In this document: positions 1-8,725 of the stretch, piece after piece
Numbering within the stretch: position 1 is the stretch's first letter
Layout of the letters: each line of letters begins with the position of its first letter
Assembly (NCBI RefSeq): GCF_000764205.1
Contig: NZ_JQDZ01000047.1
Span: forward strand, 55,593 to 119,592
Origin: Thalassotalea sp. ND16A
GTDB lineage: Bacteria > Pseudomonadota > Gammaproteobacteria > Enterobacterales > Alteromonadaceae
Direction of reading: 5' to 3'
DNA: 64,000 nucleotides
Notes under the pieces: model-generated
Seen by the model: the letters and a program-made list of their open reading frames with translations, nothing else
Databases searched by the model: none
What the model was told of the DNA's origin: nothing
Program-made: the position numbers and the translations under genes

Positions 1-59
1 GGGCTCATAACCCGAAGGTCGTCAGTTCACTCATACCAAAATCAGGGCTCCCGCAACCA
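1..59 (+). pseudogene. tRNA-fMet 3' fragment, unit 1 (cut by window edge)
   Basis: Starts inside the anticodon arm with CAU anticodon and ends GCAACCA. The T loop carries about ten extra bases compared with a normal initiator tRNA, so the T arm is broken. Confidence 0.75.
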
Positions 60-75
60 ACTCCGATATTATAGT

Positions 76-110
76 AAACGAAAAAAAGACCGTAAGGTCT
101 TTTTTCGTTT
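76..110 (+). terminator. intrinsic terminator in repeat unit 1
   Basis: AAACGAAAAAA...GACC, GTAA tetraloop, GGTCTTTTTTCGTTT: a long stem with one bulged A, a GNRA-type loop and T/A tracts on both sides, so it could stop transcription in either direction. Confidence 0.8.
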
Positions 111-154
111 CTGTAGTTTGATAAATCAATTTCAATATCCTGATATGTAGACCG

Positions 155-227
<73 letters not shown>

Positions 228-243
228 ATTCCGATATTATAGT

Positions 244-278
244 AAACGAAAAAAAGACCGTAAGGTCTTTTTTCGTTT
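244..278 (+). terminator. intrinsic terminator in repeat unit 2
   Basis: Second exact copy of the GTAA-loop hairpin, 168 bp after the first. Confidence 0.8.
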
Positions 279-322
279 CTGTAGTTTGATAAATCAATTT
301 CAATATCCTGATATGTAGACCG

Positions 323-395
<73 letters not shown>

Positions 396-411
396 ATTCC
401 GATATTATAGT

Positions 412-446
412 AAACGAAAAAAAGACCGTAAGGTCTTTTTTCGTTT
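412..446 (+). terminator. intrinsic terminator in repeat unit 3
   Basis: Third exact copy of the hairpin. The fourth unit has none, because the repeat ends at its CCA. Confidence 0.8.
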
Positions 447-490
447 CTGTAGTTTGATAAATCAATTTCAATATCCTGATATGTAGACCG

Positions 491-563
<73 letters not shown>

Positions 564-645
564 ATTTAACGTGTTGTTTTATTGAAAGTTTCAAATTCCC
601 TCTTAAATAAGACTTGTTGGTCCATAATAAATCCCTTTTAACATA

Positions 646-686
646 AAAAAACACCTTAACAACGCAAGCAGCAATTAAGGTGTTTG
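646..686 (-). terminator. terminator of the yefM-yoeB operon
   Basis: Inverted repeat AACACCTTAA / TTAAGGTGTT around a 15-nt loop. On the minus strand it is followed by a run of T, and it lies just past the toxin stop codon. Confidence 0.75.
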
Positions 687-697
687 TACTTGTATAT

Positions 698-997
698 TTA
701 GTAGTGGAAGCGAGCCATCACTATACAAAGTTCACCGTCTTTTATCGTATAGACAAAACGATGAGTTGAATCAATTCTTCTAGAATAAAAACCTTTCAAA
801 TCTCCGGAGAGTTTTTCTGGTTTTCCTATCCCTGAATAAGGACATTTTAAAGCATCCTCAATCAAATCATTTAAGCGTTCGAATTTTTTATTATCGTTCT
901 TTCGCCAGTATTGATAGTCTTCCCAACCTAACTCAGAAAAGACTACTTGTTTTTCGTTCTTAAGCTCATTATTGAGCTTCTTTTTTATCTTCGACAT
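698..997 (-). CDS. yoeB: YoeB/Txe-family mRNA interferase toxin
   Basis: Toxin of a type II toxin-antitoxin pair; YoeB proteins cut mRNA at the ribosomal A site. The 99-residue protein aligns with E. coli YoeB (84 aa) from about residue 17 (VVFSELGWEDYQYW) to the end. Residues matching the E. coli catalytic set are present: E61 in GKPEKL, R80 in THRFVY and H98 in the C-terminal FHY. The first 16 residues are a lysine-rich extension not found in E. coli. I see no other start codon in frame, so the ATG inside the antitoxin gene is used and the genes overlap by 29 bp, which suggests translational coupling. Family assignment is strong. Confidence 0.93.
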   Translation of the reverse strand: MSKIKKKLNNELKNEKQVVFSELGWEDYQYWRKNDNKKFERLNDLIEDALKCPYSGIGKPEKLSGDLKGFYSRRIDSTHRFVYTIKDGELCIVMARFHY

Positions 998-1244
998 TAA
1001 AATTTATCTCCTGAGATACTGTGGAGCCTGCTTTTAATTGTCCAATTGATGCTATCAAGCGGTCTGCATTATTTTTTGAACCTAGCAAGTATAATGTTTC
1101 TTGCATGCTTTCAAAATCTTCTCGCGCAATCATAACTACATCAGCACTTTTGCTCGTTATTAATAACGGCTCATGACGATCGGCTACAGCTTCAATCGAC
1201 GCCTTAAAATTGGCTCTTGTTTCGCTATATGTTTGTACATTCAT
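969..1244 (-). CDS. yefM: YefM/Phd-family antitoxin
   Basis: Antitoxin and autorepressor partner of the downstream toxin. The Phd/YefM N-terminal DNA-binding fold is visible (NVQTYSETRANF, then EPLLITSKSADVVMIAREDFESMQETLYLL), followed by a flexible C-terminal tail (about 60-91) expected to wrap the toxin. I chose the ATG that starts MNVQTYSE because it matches the family start; an upstream TTG in frame would add 11 residues. There is no strong Shine-Dalgarno. A TGTACA core, the element bound by YefM in E. coli, occurs inside codons 2-4, though this may be chance. Confidence 0.9.
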   Translation of the reverse strand: MNVQTYSETRANFKASIEAVADRHEPLLITSKSADVVMIAREDFESMQETLYLLGSKNNADRLIASIGQLKAGSTVSQEINFNVEDKKEAQ

Positions 1245-1404
1245 TGTGTTTATTTCGGTAACGCTTATTAGGCGCAAATCCAGGCTTTCCCAGCCCTATC
1301 ATTGTTTCCATCAGTCTTCATTGCTTATTGCCTGCTTAAAGCACTCAATCAAGGTAAAGTTATTGATGAAATTTACCAGTTCCTCTATTTTTTATAGTTG
1401 CAAA

Positions 1405-1567
1405 AGTACAACTATTGGCCTTTCATTATTTACTTCGTTCAGAGTACGCTTCTAATATACTATTTGCGCTACTGCCGTAACGAAGAGTAATGTTTCCATC
1501 ACTAAGAACAATAGTACAACTTTTTGTACCACACGTCAATAATGGTACAAAAATTAGTACAACTTTT
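1405..1567. promoter_or_regulatory. cluster of GTACAAC direct and inverted repeats
   Basis: GTACAACTTTTTGTACC at 1514-1530 is nearly the reverse complement of GGTACAAAAATTAGTAC at 1544-1560. The string TAGTACAACTTTT recurs directly at 1512 and 1555, and GTACAACT occurs again at 1405. These look like binding sites of a dimeric repressor. They lie about 160-320 bp upstream of the antitoxin start, and the core resembles the TGTACA core of YefM operators. No gene with an evident need for them lies nearer than the small ORF that follows. Confidence 0.4.
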
Positions 1568-1599
1568 AATGAGATGAAATTTATCGTGTAGAGAGGTTA

Positions 1600-1701
1600 A
1601 TGAGCATAAAAAAGATAGGTGAGTTTCTAACGATAAAGGAACCGGCTACATATCGAATTGTAGTTAGAATCAATCACACCACGTCAATGTTCACACCCTA
1701 G
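1600..1701 (+). CDS. 33-residue ORF, possible remnant of a small HTH protein
   Basis: ATG after AGAGGTTA (a fair ribosome site) and 33 codons to TAG. The first 20 residues (MSIKKIGEFLTIKEPATYRI) weakly resemble the start of excisionase-type helix-turn-helix proteins (LTIKEAA...). The rest resembles nothing I know and the protein stops before a full domain, so it may be a truncated gene or a chance ORF. The GTACAAC repeat cluster lies directly upstream. Confidence 0.3.
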   Translation: MSIKKIGEFLTIKEPATYRIVVRINHTTSMFTP

Positions 1702-1710
1702 ATGCAGTAA

Positions 1711-2499
1711 TTATTGCAACTCAAATTCATCAGCATCCAGAAATGCAGGAAAGTCACGTTTGAATTTCTCAAGCTTGCTAAAATCGAGTTGCGTACTAAT
1801 AATTTGTTGTTGATTATCAGCGGCACAAATAATGGTTTCGCCACTAAAATCAATTATCGTTGTGCCACCAGAGTGTGAAGTATTTCTGCCATCTGCTCCG
1901 ATGCGATTGACGCCAACAACCCAAGTTTGATTCTCCATTGCCCGCGCTGTTAATAAGGTATCCCAAACATGGCGTCGCGCCGCAGGCCAATTAGCGACAT
2001 TGACCATGAGATCGTAGTCCTGGCGGTTTCTCGACCAAACAGGAAAGCGTAAATCGTAACAAACCAAGGGCAGTATTTTGATGCCATTAATGGTGATTAG
2101 TTTTCGCTTTTGCCCTTGTTCGACATGATCTTGCTCTTTGCCCAGGCGAAATAAATGGCGTTTGTCGTAATGTTCAACTGTGCCATTAGCCCATACCCAA
2201 TAAAAACGATTCACCTTCTTATCGTTTTTATTGACTAACACACTGCCAGCAACGACACAGTTATATTGCTGTGCCATTTTCTTTAGCCAGACTAAGGCAA
2301 TGCCGCCATCTTCGGCCTCTGCCACGCCTTTTTTATTAATACAGAAGCCCGTTGAAAATGTTTCTGGCAGCAATAATAAGTCGGCGGCAGCATTTTCACT
2401 AAAGTGATCGGCGATCAGCTGTTCTAAGCGATTAAAATTGGCTTGTTGATCTAACCAATGAATATCGTATTGCACTGCGGCTATGATTAAAGTTGACAT
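1711..2499 (-). CDS. yafV: omega-amidase (nitrilase superfamily, YafV type)
   Basis: Cytoplasmic C-N hydrolase expected to deaminate alpha-ketoglutaramate (and alpha-ketosuccinamate) to the 2-oxoacid and ammonia. The nitrilase catalytic triad is visible: E46 in LLLLPETF, K113 in YDKRHLF and C147 in LPLVCYDLRFP. At 262 aa the length is normal for the family. Its start overlaps the end of the upstream aminotransferase gene by 13 bp, so both are surely one transcript. Known family logic: transamination of 2-oxo-4-methylthiobutyrate with glutamine makes alpha-ketoglutaramate, and omega-amidase removes it and pulls the reaction forward. The pairing here supports a role in methionine salvage. Confidence 0.9.
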   Translation of the reverse strand: MSTLIIAAVQYDIHWLDQQANFNRLEQLIADHFSENAAADLLLLPETFSTGFCINKKGVAEAEDGGIALVWLKKMAQQYNCVVAGSVLVNKNDKKVNRFYWVWANGTVEHYDKRHLFRLGKEQDHVEQGQKRKLITINGIKILPLVCYDLRFPVWSRNRQDYDLMVNVANWPAARRHVWDTLLTARAMENQTWVVGVNRIGADGRNTSHSGGTTIIDFSGETIICAADNQQQIISTQLDFSKLEKFKRDFPAFLDADEFELQ

Positions 2500-3674
2500 A
2501 ATATTTCTGCGGCTTTTAGTAGGGTGTCGTCGTTTTTTGCAAAACAGAGGCGGATCACTTTATTATTTTGAAGATAATTCAGCCGTTGTTTCGCTTGGTA
2601 AAATGGACTGAGTGGGATAGCAGCCACGCCTTTCTCTTTTGCTAGCCAATGACAAAATTGACGATCATTGAGTTTTGATATCGCTGAATAATCCAATAAT
2701 AAGAAATAAGTCCCTTTTGACGGCAGTATGGTAAAACGTGAATCCTTTAGTGCGTTGATCAGTACATCTCGTTTTTGCTGATAGAAACTTGCTAAGCTGG
2801 TGACATGCAATGGTTGCTCTTTTAACATTTGCGCAATCGATATTTGTGCCGGAGTAAATGCGCTAAAGGTGACGTATTGATGGATTTTTCTAAACTCGCT
2901 AGTAAGCTCTTTTGGTGCGGCGCAATAGCCCATTTTCCAGCCAGTGCAATGAAAGGTTTTACCAAAGCTGGATACAACCAAGGCTCGTTTAAATAACTCG
3001 GGATAGCGCAACACACTTTCATGGCGTAAGTCATCAAAGGTGATGTGTTCGTATACTTCGTCGCTGATCACATATAAATTATATTTTTCAATCAATGCCT
3101 GTAGCGCACTAAGATCCGACTGGCTGAGTATTGAGCCTGTTGGGTTGTGTGGGCTGTTGATGATAATAGCGCGTGTATTTGCATTAATGGTCTGCTCGAC
3201 CAGTGACCAGTTTATTCCATAACTTGGAACATCAAGTGCTATATGGCGACAAATTCCGCCAGCAAGCTCAACGGCAGGTGCATAAGAGTCGTAGGCGGGA
3301 TCAAAAATAATCACTTCATCATCTTTGCGCACCAGGGTTTGGATAGCTACCCATAATGCTTCTGTCGCCCCAGAAGTAATAGTAACGTTGTTTAGCCCAT
3401 CGAGCTGTTGTTCTACAGCTAAATGAGTTTGATATTGCCTATGTACCATTTTGGCAATTTGCGTTAACAGCTCAGGCAACCCGTTTGATGGTGAGTATTG
3501 ATTCTGCCCGGCACTAATCGCTTGGTTAATTTTATCTTTCAAAAAAGCCGGGGTATCAAATTCAGGGAAGCCTTGCGATAAATTTATCGCCTGATGTTGA
3601 TTCGCCATAATCGACATTTCAGTGAAAATACTGGTATCTAAGTTTGGCAGTTTACTGGTAAAAGAGGATGACAC
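2487..3674 (-). CDS. ybdL: class I/II aminotransferase, methionine/glutamine transaminase (YbdL type)
   Basis: PLP enzyme of 395 aa close to E. coli YbdL and kynurenine/glutamine transaminase K. Visible motifs: SPSNGLPELL near 61, the NPTG signature at 177-180, SDEVYEH with PLP-nitrogen-binding D205, and Schiff-base K239 in SSFGKTFHCTGWK. It likely transfers an amino group between methionine or aromatic amino acids and 2-oxoacids, with glutamine as a donor. It is first in a two-gene operon with the overlapping omega-amidase gene. The start shown begins MSSSFTSKLPNL and follows a GGAGCC-like site (CAGGAGCC). Confidence 0.9.
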   Translation of the reverse strand: MSSSFTSKLPNLDTSIFTEMSIMANQHQAINLSQGFPEFDTPAFLKDKINQAISAGQNQYSPSNGLPELLTQIAKMVHRQYQTHLAVEQQLDGLNNVTITSGATEALWVAIQTLVRKDDEVIIFDPAYDSYAPAVELAGGICRHIALDVPSYGINWSLVEQTINANTRAIIINSPHNPTGSILSQSDLSALQALIEKYNLYVISDEVYEHITFDDLRHESVLRYPELFKRALVVSSFGKTFHCTGWKMGYCAAPKELTSEFRKIHQYVTFSAFTPAQISIAQMLKEQPLHVTSLASFYQQKRDVLINALKDSRFTILPSKGTYFLLLDYSAISKLNDRQFCHWLAKEKGVAAIPLSPFYQAKQRLNYLQNNKVIRLCFAKNDDTLLKAAEILCQL

Positions 3675-3897
3675 AAAAGGCTCCTGTGATGTTGTTTAAG
3701 TGGGTATTGAAACAAAGTTCGAATGTTAAGGATAACGATTTATTAATTCAATTGTTATCAATTTTTAAACCACACTCCAAAATAAATTTTCTAAGCCTCT
3801 GAAATAGTTAAGAGTTTAGTAAAGACAATGGTGAATTTTATATTTTTTACTAATATAAGTAGATAGTCATTAATCGTTAAACACGCAGAGGCACAAC

Positions 3898-5100
3898 GTG
3901 CACGATAGGCCCGCATTAATCCTGACCGCTCTATTGATTTTATTATTTGGTTTAATTTCGAAAAAAGCTGAACACTCCATCGTTTCAGCGCCTATGGTTT
4001 TTGTCGCCATTGGTGTTCTGGTGAGTCCATTAGGGTTAGATCTTTTTCAAGCCCAGTTTCACGGCGAGGCAGTTAAGGGTATTGCCGAAATCACCTTGCT
4101 GATGATTTTATTTATTGATGCTTCATTTATTAAATTTTCGCACCTTAAACAGCGTCTCGCCGGGGTTCCTGCAAGGTTATTGTTAGTTGGGCTGCCTTTA
4201 ACCATGATACTAGGAACCGTTGTCGGCTACTTTATTTTCCCTGCCGTGAATATTTGGTATTTAGTGATATTGGCATTAATTTTATCGCCAACCGATGCCG
4301 CTTTAGGACAAGCCGTAGTGAAAAGCGATGCCGTGCCGGAAAAAATCAGAGATTCGATCAGTATCGAGAGTGGCTTAAATGATGGTATCGCATTGCCGCT
4401 AATTCTGGTCTGCATTGCGATACTGGGCAGTGGTGATTTTACCCTATCTACTGATGATAAATGGCTGAGATATCTAGCGTTACAACTCACTTTAGGGCCT
4501 TTATTTGGCGCAGTCGTCGGCATAGTAGGAGGAAGGCTGGTTGAATGGGCATCGGCGAAAGACTGGATGGAACCTACTTTTCAACGCTTAGCTTCCTTTT
4601 CTCTTGCGTTACTGGCATATGCTTGCGCTGAATTATTTCATGGTAACGGCTTTATCGCCGCTTTTGTTGCAGGCCTAACTCTGGGGGTTAAATCGCCAAT
4701 GGTTCGCCTGCGACTGCAAGAATTTGGTGAGGCCGAAGGCCAGTTATTGTCGCTGTTTATCTTCCTTATCCTGGGCTTGGTTGCCGTGCCTTTTGCTTAT
4801 CAATTCTGGACCAGAGAAATCGTTATTTATGCATTGTTAAGTTTAACCCTAATTCGCATGCTACCGGTTATGCTCTGTCTGCTCGGCACCGGGTTACCGT
4901 TTTACAGCAAAATTTTTATTGCCTGGTTTGGACCCCGCGGCATTGCATCATTTTTATACTTGTTGATCATGGTAAGTGATTTGGGCATAAAGGGCTACGA
5001 ACAAGTTTTAGCAACCATTATTCTCACTGTGCTAATGAGCGTTTTTGCTCATGGCATATCTGCGGTGGCGATGAGTGATAAGTTTAAAAAAACGCTTTGA
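3898..5100 (+). CDS. CPA1-family cation:proton antiporter
   Basis: Inner-membrane Na+(K+)/H+ exchanger with about 11-12 predicted hydrophobic segments over 400 aa. The central family signature is clear (SPTDAALGQAVV, then IESGLNDGIALPL), with the acidic ion-binding residues expected in the NhaP/NhaK group. It starts with GTG, chosen because GCAGAGG sits at a good distance and no upstream alternative fits. There is no large cytoplasmic C-terminal domain, so it is a short form. The gene is monocistronic, ending at a bidirectional hairpin shared with the opposing gene. The ion specificity cannot be read from sequence. Confidence 0.88.
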   Translation: MHDRPALILTALLILLFGLISKKAEHSIVSAPMVFVAIGVLVSPLGLDLFQAQFHGEAVKGIAEITLLMILFIDASFIKFSHLKQRLAGVPARLLLVGLPLTMILGTVVGYFIFPAVNIWYLVILALILSPTDAALGQAVVKSDAVPEKIRDSISIESGLNDGIALPLILVCIAILGSGDFTLSTDDKWLRYLALQLTLGPLFGAVVGIVGGRLVEWASAKDWMEPTFQRLASFSLALLAYACAELFHGNGFIAAFVAGLTLGVKSPMVRLRLQEFGEAEGQLLSLFIFLILGLVAVPFAYQFWTREIVIYALLSLTLIRMLPVMLCLLGTGLPFYSKIFIAWFGPRGIASFLYLLIMVSDLGIKGYEQVLATIILTVLMSVFAHGISAVAMSDKFKKTL

Positions 5101-5214
5101 TTTTAGCATGATTAAAAACTTGCAACGATTTATCGGTTAATTTACCGATTTCAGTTGCTCAGCTAGACATCCACAAGTCGCTAAAAATAAACTGGCTGCC
5201 GCAGCCAATTCTCA

Positions 5215-5274
5215 CCAACACGAAAGAATCCCTTACAGTTAATGTAATCGGGATTTTTCGTATCTGGCGTTGGA
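5215..5274. terminator. bidirectional terminator between convergent genes
   Basis: Long imperfect inverted repeat: CCAAC, CGAAA and AATCCC on the left pair with GGGATT, TTCG and GTTGG on the right, with an A-rich left arm and a T-rich right arm. It lies between the antiporter gene and the opposing glycine-zipper protein gene. Confidence 0.65.
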
Positions 5275-5288
5275 TTAATTATCTGCTA

Positions 5289-5699
5289 TTATTTTTCCAC
5301 AACTTCGTTGTTATTAATAATATAAACATCTTTGCCTTTAAGCACACCTGTACACTGTTCATTAGGTTTAGCACACCAAGCATCGACTACATGCAATTCA
5401 TCTTCTGCTTTTACAATGTAGCGCCAGCCGTAAAGAACTTCTTTTTTCTTTTGTGCCGCTTTTCTTGCACCAATAAGGCCACCAGCTACTTTTGCCGCAT
5501 CATTACCACTCCCGGAACCAAATGCCGAGCCAATGCCAACACCAATAGCAGCGCCAAGAACAGGCCGACCATCACGGCCAACTTCTGTGGTGATGACTTC
5601 TGACTTTTCAACAACGCCTTCAATAACATTGGAAGCGGCGAAGGTTTGGCTGGCAAACAAGGTAACAAATACTAGTGCTATTGCTTTAAATTTTATCAT
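5289..5699 (-). CDS. secreted glycine-zipper protein, function unknown
   Basis: 136 aa. Residues 1-21 form a Sec signal peptide (MIKFKAIALVFVTLFASQTFA) with an AxA-type cleavage site. A glycine/alanine-rich stretch follows (about 48-79, with GAAIGVGIG and AGGLIGA blocks), typical of glycine-zipper segments that insert in or span membranes. The C-terminal part (about 88-136) is a small soluble domain with two cysteines (WCAKPNEQC) that could form a disulfide. No lipobox. Probably periplasmic or outer-membrane associated; I do not recognise a named family. It is transcribed alone. Confidence 0.75.
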   Translation of the reverse strand: MIKFKAIALVFVTLFASQTFAASNVIEGVVEKSEVITTEVGRDGRPVLGAAIGVGIGSAFGSGSGNDAAKVAGGLIGARKAAQKKKEVLYGWRYIVKAEDELHVVDAWCAKPNEQCTGVLKGKDVYIINNNEVVEK

Positions 5700-5889
5700 C
5701 TTATTTCTTCATCCTTATAAGTCTTAACTTAACAACAAACGAGATAAGCTTATGCGCAGATTTTTCTAGCTAGACTTCAGCTCGTTCAACTAATGAGCAA
5801 ATAATACCCAGTTTGAATTATTCCGTCCAATGACTTATTCTCAGAACTAACATTCCTAAAAGTCATATCTGAATTGAATAGTAGAGTTA

Positions 5890-6822
5890 ATGATGATTGA
5901 TACTGAAAAGAAGCTTTCCCGGTTGGATTTTAATTTACTCATTCCTTTGAGTGTTTTACTTAAAGAAAAGAACATCAGCAGAGCTGCAGAACAACTTTCG
6001 ATATCGCAATCAGGAATGAGCAAAACCTTGCAAAGGCTGAGAGATTTATTTGACGACCCTTTGTTTTATCGTACCAGTAGAGGCGTGATTCCAACAGTAA
6101 GAGCCAAAGAGTTAGAGCTGTTATTACCAGACGTGGTGGCTGCGCTTGAAAACATCATGATAAGTAGTAGCTTTGATCCGAAAACAAGCGAGAAATGTTT
6201 TAATATTTCGGTACCGGCTATTTTAAGCCACTCCATTACCCTGCCATTAATTAACCACCTGATAGAACATGCGCCCAATGTACGCATCAATGAACAACAA
6301 ATACTGCTTAACCCACTCCCTCTACTCGAGTCTGGCGCGTTAGATTTTGCTGTACATCTGCAGAAACCTGATGACAATAATTTTGCCGCAATTTCTTTAG
6401 GGCAGGTAACGCCAATAATTTATGCAAAGCAAAATCACCCTCTGTTTAAGTATAAACAGGTGTCTTTAGAGCACTGCTTAGCTTATAACTTTGTTGAATT
6501 ATTGATATCGTCTGGCGATGTTATACCTGCTGACAATCCATTGAATAAATTATTATTTGGAGAAAATAAAGTCAAACAAACCATCCTCACCAGCAGTCAA
6601 ATGCATATCTTAATCGAGGTAATGAATCACTCAGATTACTTATTCGTCGGCTCCAGCCTACAGATGTCATCAATGTCACTAAGCCAACAAATAAAGCCGG
6701 TATATGAATTTGACATGTCTAATAAGAAACCGTTTGACTTGTATCTGATTCATCATAATCGAATCACCAATAGTGAAGCTCATCAATGGTTAAAACAATT
6801 ATTCATGACCAGCACAATCTAA
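5890..6822 (+). CDS. LysR-family transcriptional regulator
   Basis: 310 aa. N-terminal winged helix-turn-helix (residues about 11-70: DFNLLIPLSVLLKEKNISRAAEQL, SISQSGMSKTLQRLRDLFDDPLFYR), followed by a periplasmic-binding-protein-like co-inducer domain (about 95-300). The HTH has the NodD/SyrM-like style (LDFNLL... ISQSGMSK...PLFYRTSRG). Two adjacent ATG codons are possible starts. Its target is not obvious: neighbours are the opposing glycine-zipper gene and, 150 bp downstream, the MOSC gene. Confidence 0.9.
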   Translation: MMIDTEKKLSRLDFNLLIPLSVLLKEKNISRAAEQLSISQSGMSKTLQRLRDLFDDPLFYRTSRGVIPTVRAKELELLLPDVVAALENIMISSSFDPKTSEKCFNISVPAILSHSITLPLINHLIEHAPNVRINEQQILLNPLPLLESGALDFAVHLQKPDDNNFAAISLGQVTPIIYAKQNHPLFKYKQVSLEHCLAYNFVELLISSGDVIPADNPLNKLLFGENKVKQTILTSSQMHILIEVMNHSDYLFVGSSLQMSSMSLSQQIKPVYEFDMSNKKPFDLYLIHHNRITNSEAHQWLKQLFMTSTI

Positions 6823-6975
6823 CTCTAGCGAAGGAGTGGAATAATTCTCTTAGTGAACATTACGAGCAAAAAAACAAGCGATTAATCGTCAATATTTTAC
6901 CAATACATTTTTATTAACCATACTTTAGCTATGCCATAATTTAGTATGATGACTTAGCCTGATAACTAATACCCT

Positions 6976-7470
6976 ATGCAAAAGCCCAATCCCCCAATGC
7001 AGCAATTGTTAAACACCCTGCCCCAGCAAGGTGAACTTGTTTGGATTGGCGCAAGGACGGCAAGAAATGAAGCAATGCTAGAATTAAACCAAGCTGACGT
7101 TAAAGTCGGTGAAGGCCTGGTTCAGGACAGGTTTAGCGGCAATGCCGAAAGTAAAAGACAAATCACTTTGATCCAGCAAGAGCACTTAATGGCGATGGCT
7201 TCGCTATTACATCGAGATAGCATTGCCGCCAGTGACCTAAGACGTAACCTCGTGGTGTCTGGCATTAATCTGCTGGCTTTAAAAGGGCAAACTTTTTGTA
7301 TAAACGCTGTTGTATTACAAACTACCGGCTTGTGTCACCCTTGCACAAAAATGGAAAGGCTGCTAGGACCCGGAGGTTATAATGCCATGCGAGGACACGG
7401 AGGCATCACCGCGAAAGTGTTAACCTCTGGGGTTATCAAATTAGGCGATACGGTTAAGCTAATCGATTAA
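6976..7470 (+). CDS. MOSC domain protein
   Basis: 164 aa, essentially a single MOSC (molybdenum cofactor sulfurase C-terminal) domain. Family marks: VGEGLVQDRFSG (45-55), the RRNLVVSGINL block (89-99) and a conserved-cysteine region GLCHPCTKME (C120, C123). MOSC proteins bind molybdenum cofactor or sulfur and act in reduction of N-hydroxylated compounds (YiiM/YcbX) or in sulfur transfer. This stand-alone short form is like YiiM-type proteins. The substrate is unknown and there is no operon partner. Confidence 0.85.
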   Translation: MQKPNPPMQQLLNTLPQQGELVWIGARTARNEAMLELNQADVKVGEGLVQDRFSGNAESKRQITLIQQEHLMAMASLLHRDSIAASDLRRNLVVSGINLLALKGQTFCINAVVLQTTGLCHPCTKMERLLGPGGYNAMRGHGGITAKVLTSGVIKLGDTVKLID

Positions 7471-7555
7471 TTCCCTAATTGAAATAACCTCCACTTCTAT
7501 AAATACTGCCTACAATCAAAGGATTAACAAAATAAATTAGCGATTCACGGATTTT

Positions 7556-7831
7556 ATGGACTTACCAACACTTAAACATTCAGGTTTAGCATTTATCATA
7601 GGGTTAATGCTTATCTCTAACACCGCGTTAGCCGACGACTGGTCATTTCAACTATAACCCTACGCATTAGCCACAACCATTGAAGGTGATGCCGGTATTC
7701 GACAAGGCGTGTTAGAAGGTGTAATGATAAAAAGAAAAATCTACCCGAGTGTTTTGGTTGATTCATTTGTCGGTTTTCGTTGGTGGGATAATGACATTGA
7801 TGTCACGATAAAATCAGAACTTTACCAATAG
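7556..7831 (+). pseudogene. decayed outer-membrane/secreted protein gene
   Basis: ATG followed by a good signal peptide (LKHSGLAFIIGLMLISNTALA, cut before DDWSFQL), then an in-frame TAA at codon 34. Translation beyond the stop continues sensibly in the same frame (PYALATTIEGDAGI ... VDSFVGFRWWDNDIDVTIKSELYQ) to a TAG. The DDWSFxLxPYALATTIEGDAGI style is that of small beta-barrel proteins of the WSYxLxPY type, normally about 250 aa; here only about 90 codons remain. So the gene carries both a nonsense mutation and an internal deletion. Confidence 0.65.
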
Positions 7832-7883
7832 ATTTGCAACGTGAAATATTGACAAATTTTACAAACGTCAGACCGCTATATTT

Positions 7884-8003
7884 TTAAGGATCGGCTAAAC
7901 TACTATCGTTAAATTCATCCGGTAATTGAACCTGTGCTTCGCTTACTTTGATCAACAAAGTCAAAACCACGATTGCAATTAAGGTAATAGCCAATCTTTT
8001 CAT
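7884..8003 (-). CDS. 39-residue secreted or membrane mini-protein
   Basis: Small ORF with an N-terminal hydrophobic segment (MKRLAITLIAIVVLTLLIKV) ending in SEA, then an acidic tail QVQLPDEFNDSSLADP. This is either a signal peptide plus a short peptide or a single membrane anchor with a periplasmic tail. GGGATG eleven bases upstream is only a weak ribosome site. No homologue is known to me; the clean signal-like architecture is the only support. Confidence 0.35.
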   Translation of the reverse strand: MKRLAITLIAIVVLTLLIKVSEAQVQLPDEFNDSSLADP

Positions 8004-8186
8004 AGGATACATCCCAACAACTCAAATTGGCGTGATCATAGGAAATTTTACTGGTTGAAGTGTTACCCCTTTGTAACGCTTTAGCCGAGGGCGAGAAAGC
8101 AGTTGACCAAGATTTAGGCGTACAACTTTGTGAAAAAATGGTTTAATGGTGCAAATAAATTTATTGATGTTAAAGTGAGAGAGTGA

Positions 8187-8615
8187 ATGAACGAACCTGT
8201 TATCGCCCGTTGGGCCTTGATTCGGGACATGCTCGTTTTTCAAGTGAAGTTAGCAATGGATGCCATTCGTGACTTGTTCTTAAGCCCGGTATCCATTATA
8301 TGTGGGCTTGTTGATATATTAAAAGGTCATTCTCTTTCCCAGAGCTATTTTCATAAATTAATGAGGTTTGGTCATAAAACCGACTCGTGGTTAAACTTGT
8401 TTGGTAACCATAATACCGGGGCTGAACATATTAATGTTATAGATAGTCAAAAAGCTAAGGCCGATGTGAATGTGGATCAATTATTTTCCCAAGTTGAGTC
8501 CTTATTAAAAGAGCAACACGGCAAGGGAGGTTTAACGGCTTCCGCGAAAGCCACAATTGATCGTTATCTTAATAAGATAGTGGAAACCAAAACTCCCAGT
8601 GATAAACAAAGATAA
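8187..8615 (+). CDS. conserved hypothetical protein
   Basis: 142 aa. The N-terminal half is amphipathic to hydrophobic (VIARWALIRDMLVFQVKLAMDAI, then DLFLSPVSIICGLVDIL), consistent with membrane association. The C-terminal half is polar and helical (VNVDQLFSQVESLLKEQHGKGG...ATIDRYLNKIVE). ATG follows GTGAGAGAG, a fair ribosome site. The sequence reads as a conserved protein of marine gammaproteobacteria, but I cannot name a family. It is monocistronic. Confidence 0.7.
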   Translation: MNEPVIARWALIRDMLVFQVKLAMDAIRDLFLSPVSIICGLVDILKGHSLSQSYFHKLMRFGHKTDSWLNLFGNHNTGAEHINVIDSQKAKADVNVDQLFSQVESLLKEQHGKGGLTASAKATIDRYLNKIVETKTPSDKQR

Positions 8616-8725
8616 AACAATACGGCTCACAGCGGCCTCCTGGTGAATAGTACACGACATTTCAGCGGTAAATGAATATAGTGACTGACTCCATTTATCG
8701 TTATCTTGCGCCGTTTTGAAACGAA

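Noticed and set aside
1210..1455. 81-codon ORF on the plus strand overlapping the antitoxin gene
   Set aside because: Its first part is antisense to yefM and the rest has no domain or ribosome site.
564..1710. Integron cassette or genomic island inserted at the tRNA-fMet repeat
   Set aside because: A toxin-antitoxin pair next to tRNA ends is suggestive, but I find no integrase, attC site or second copy of the tRNA end on the far side.
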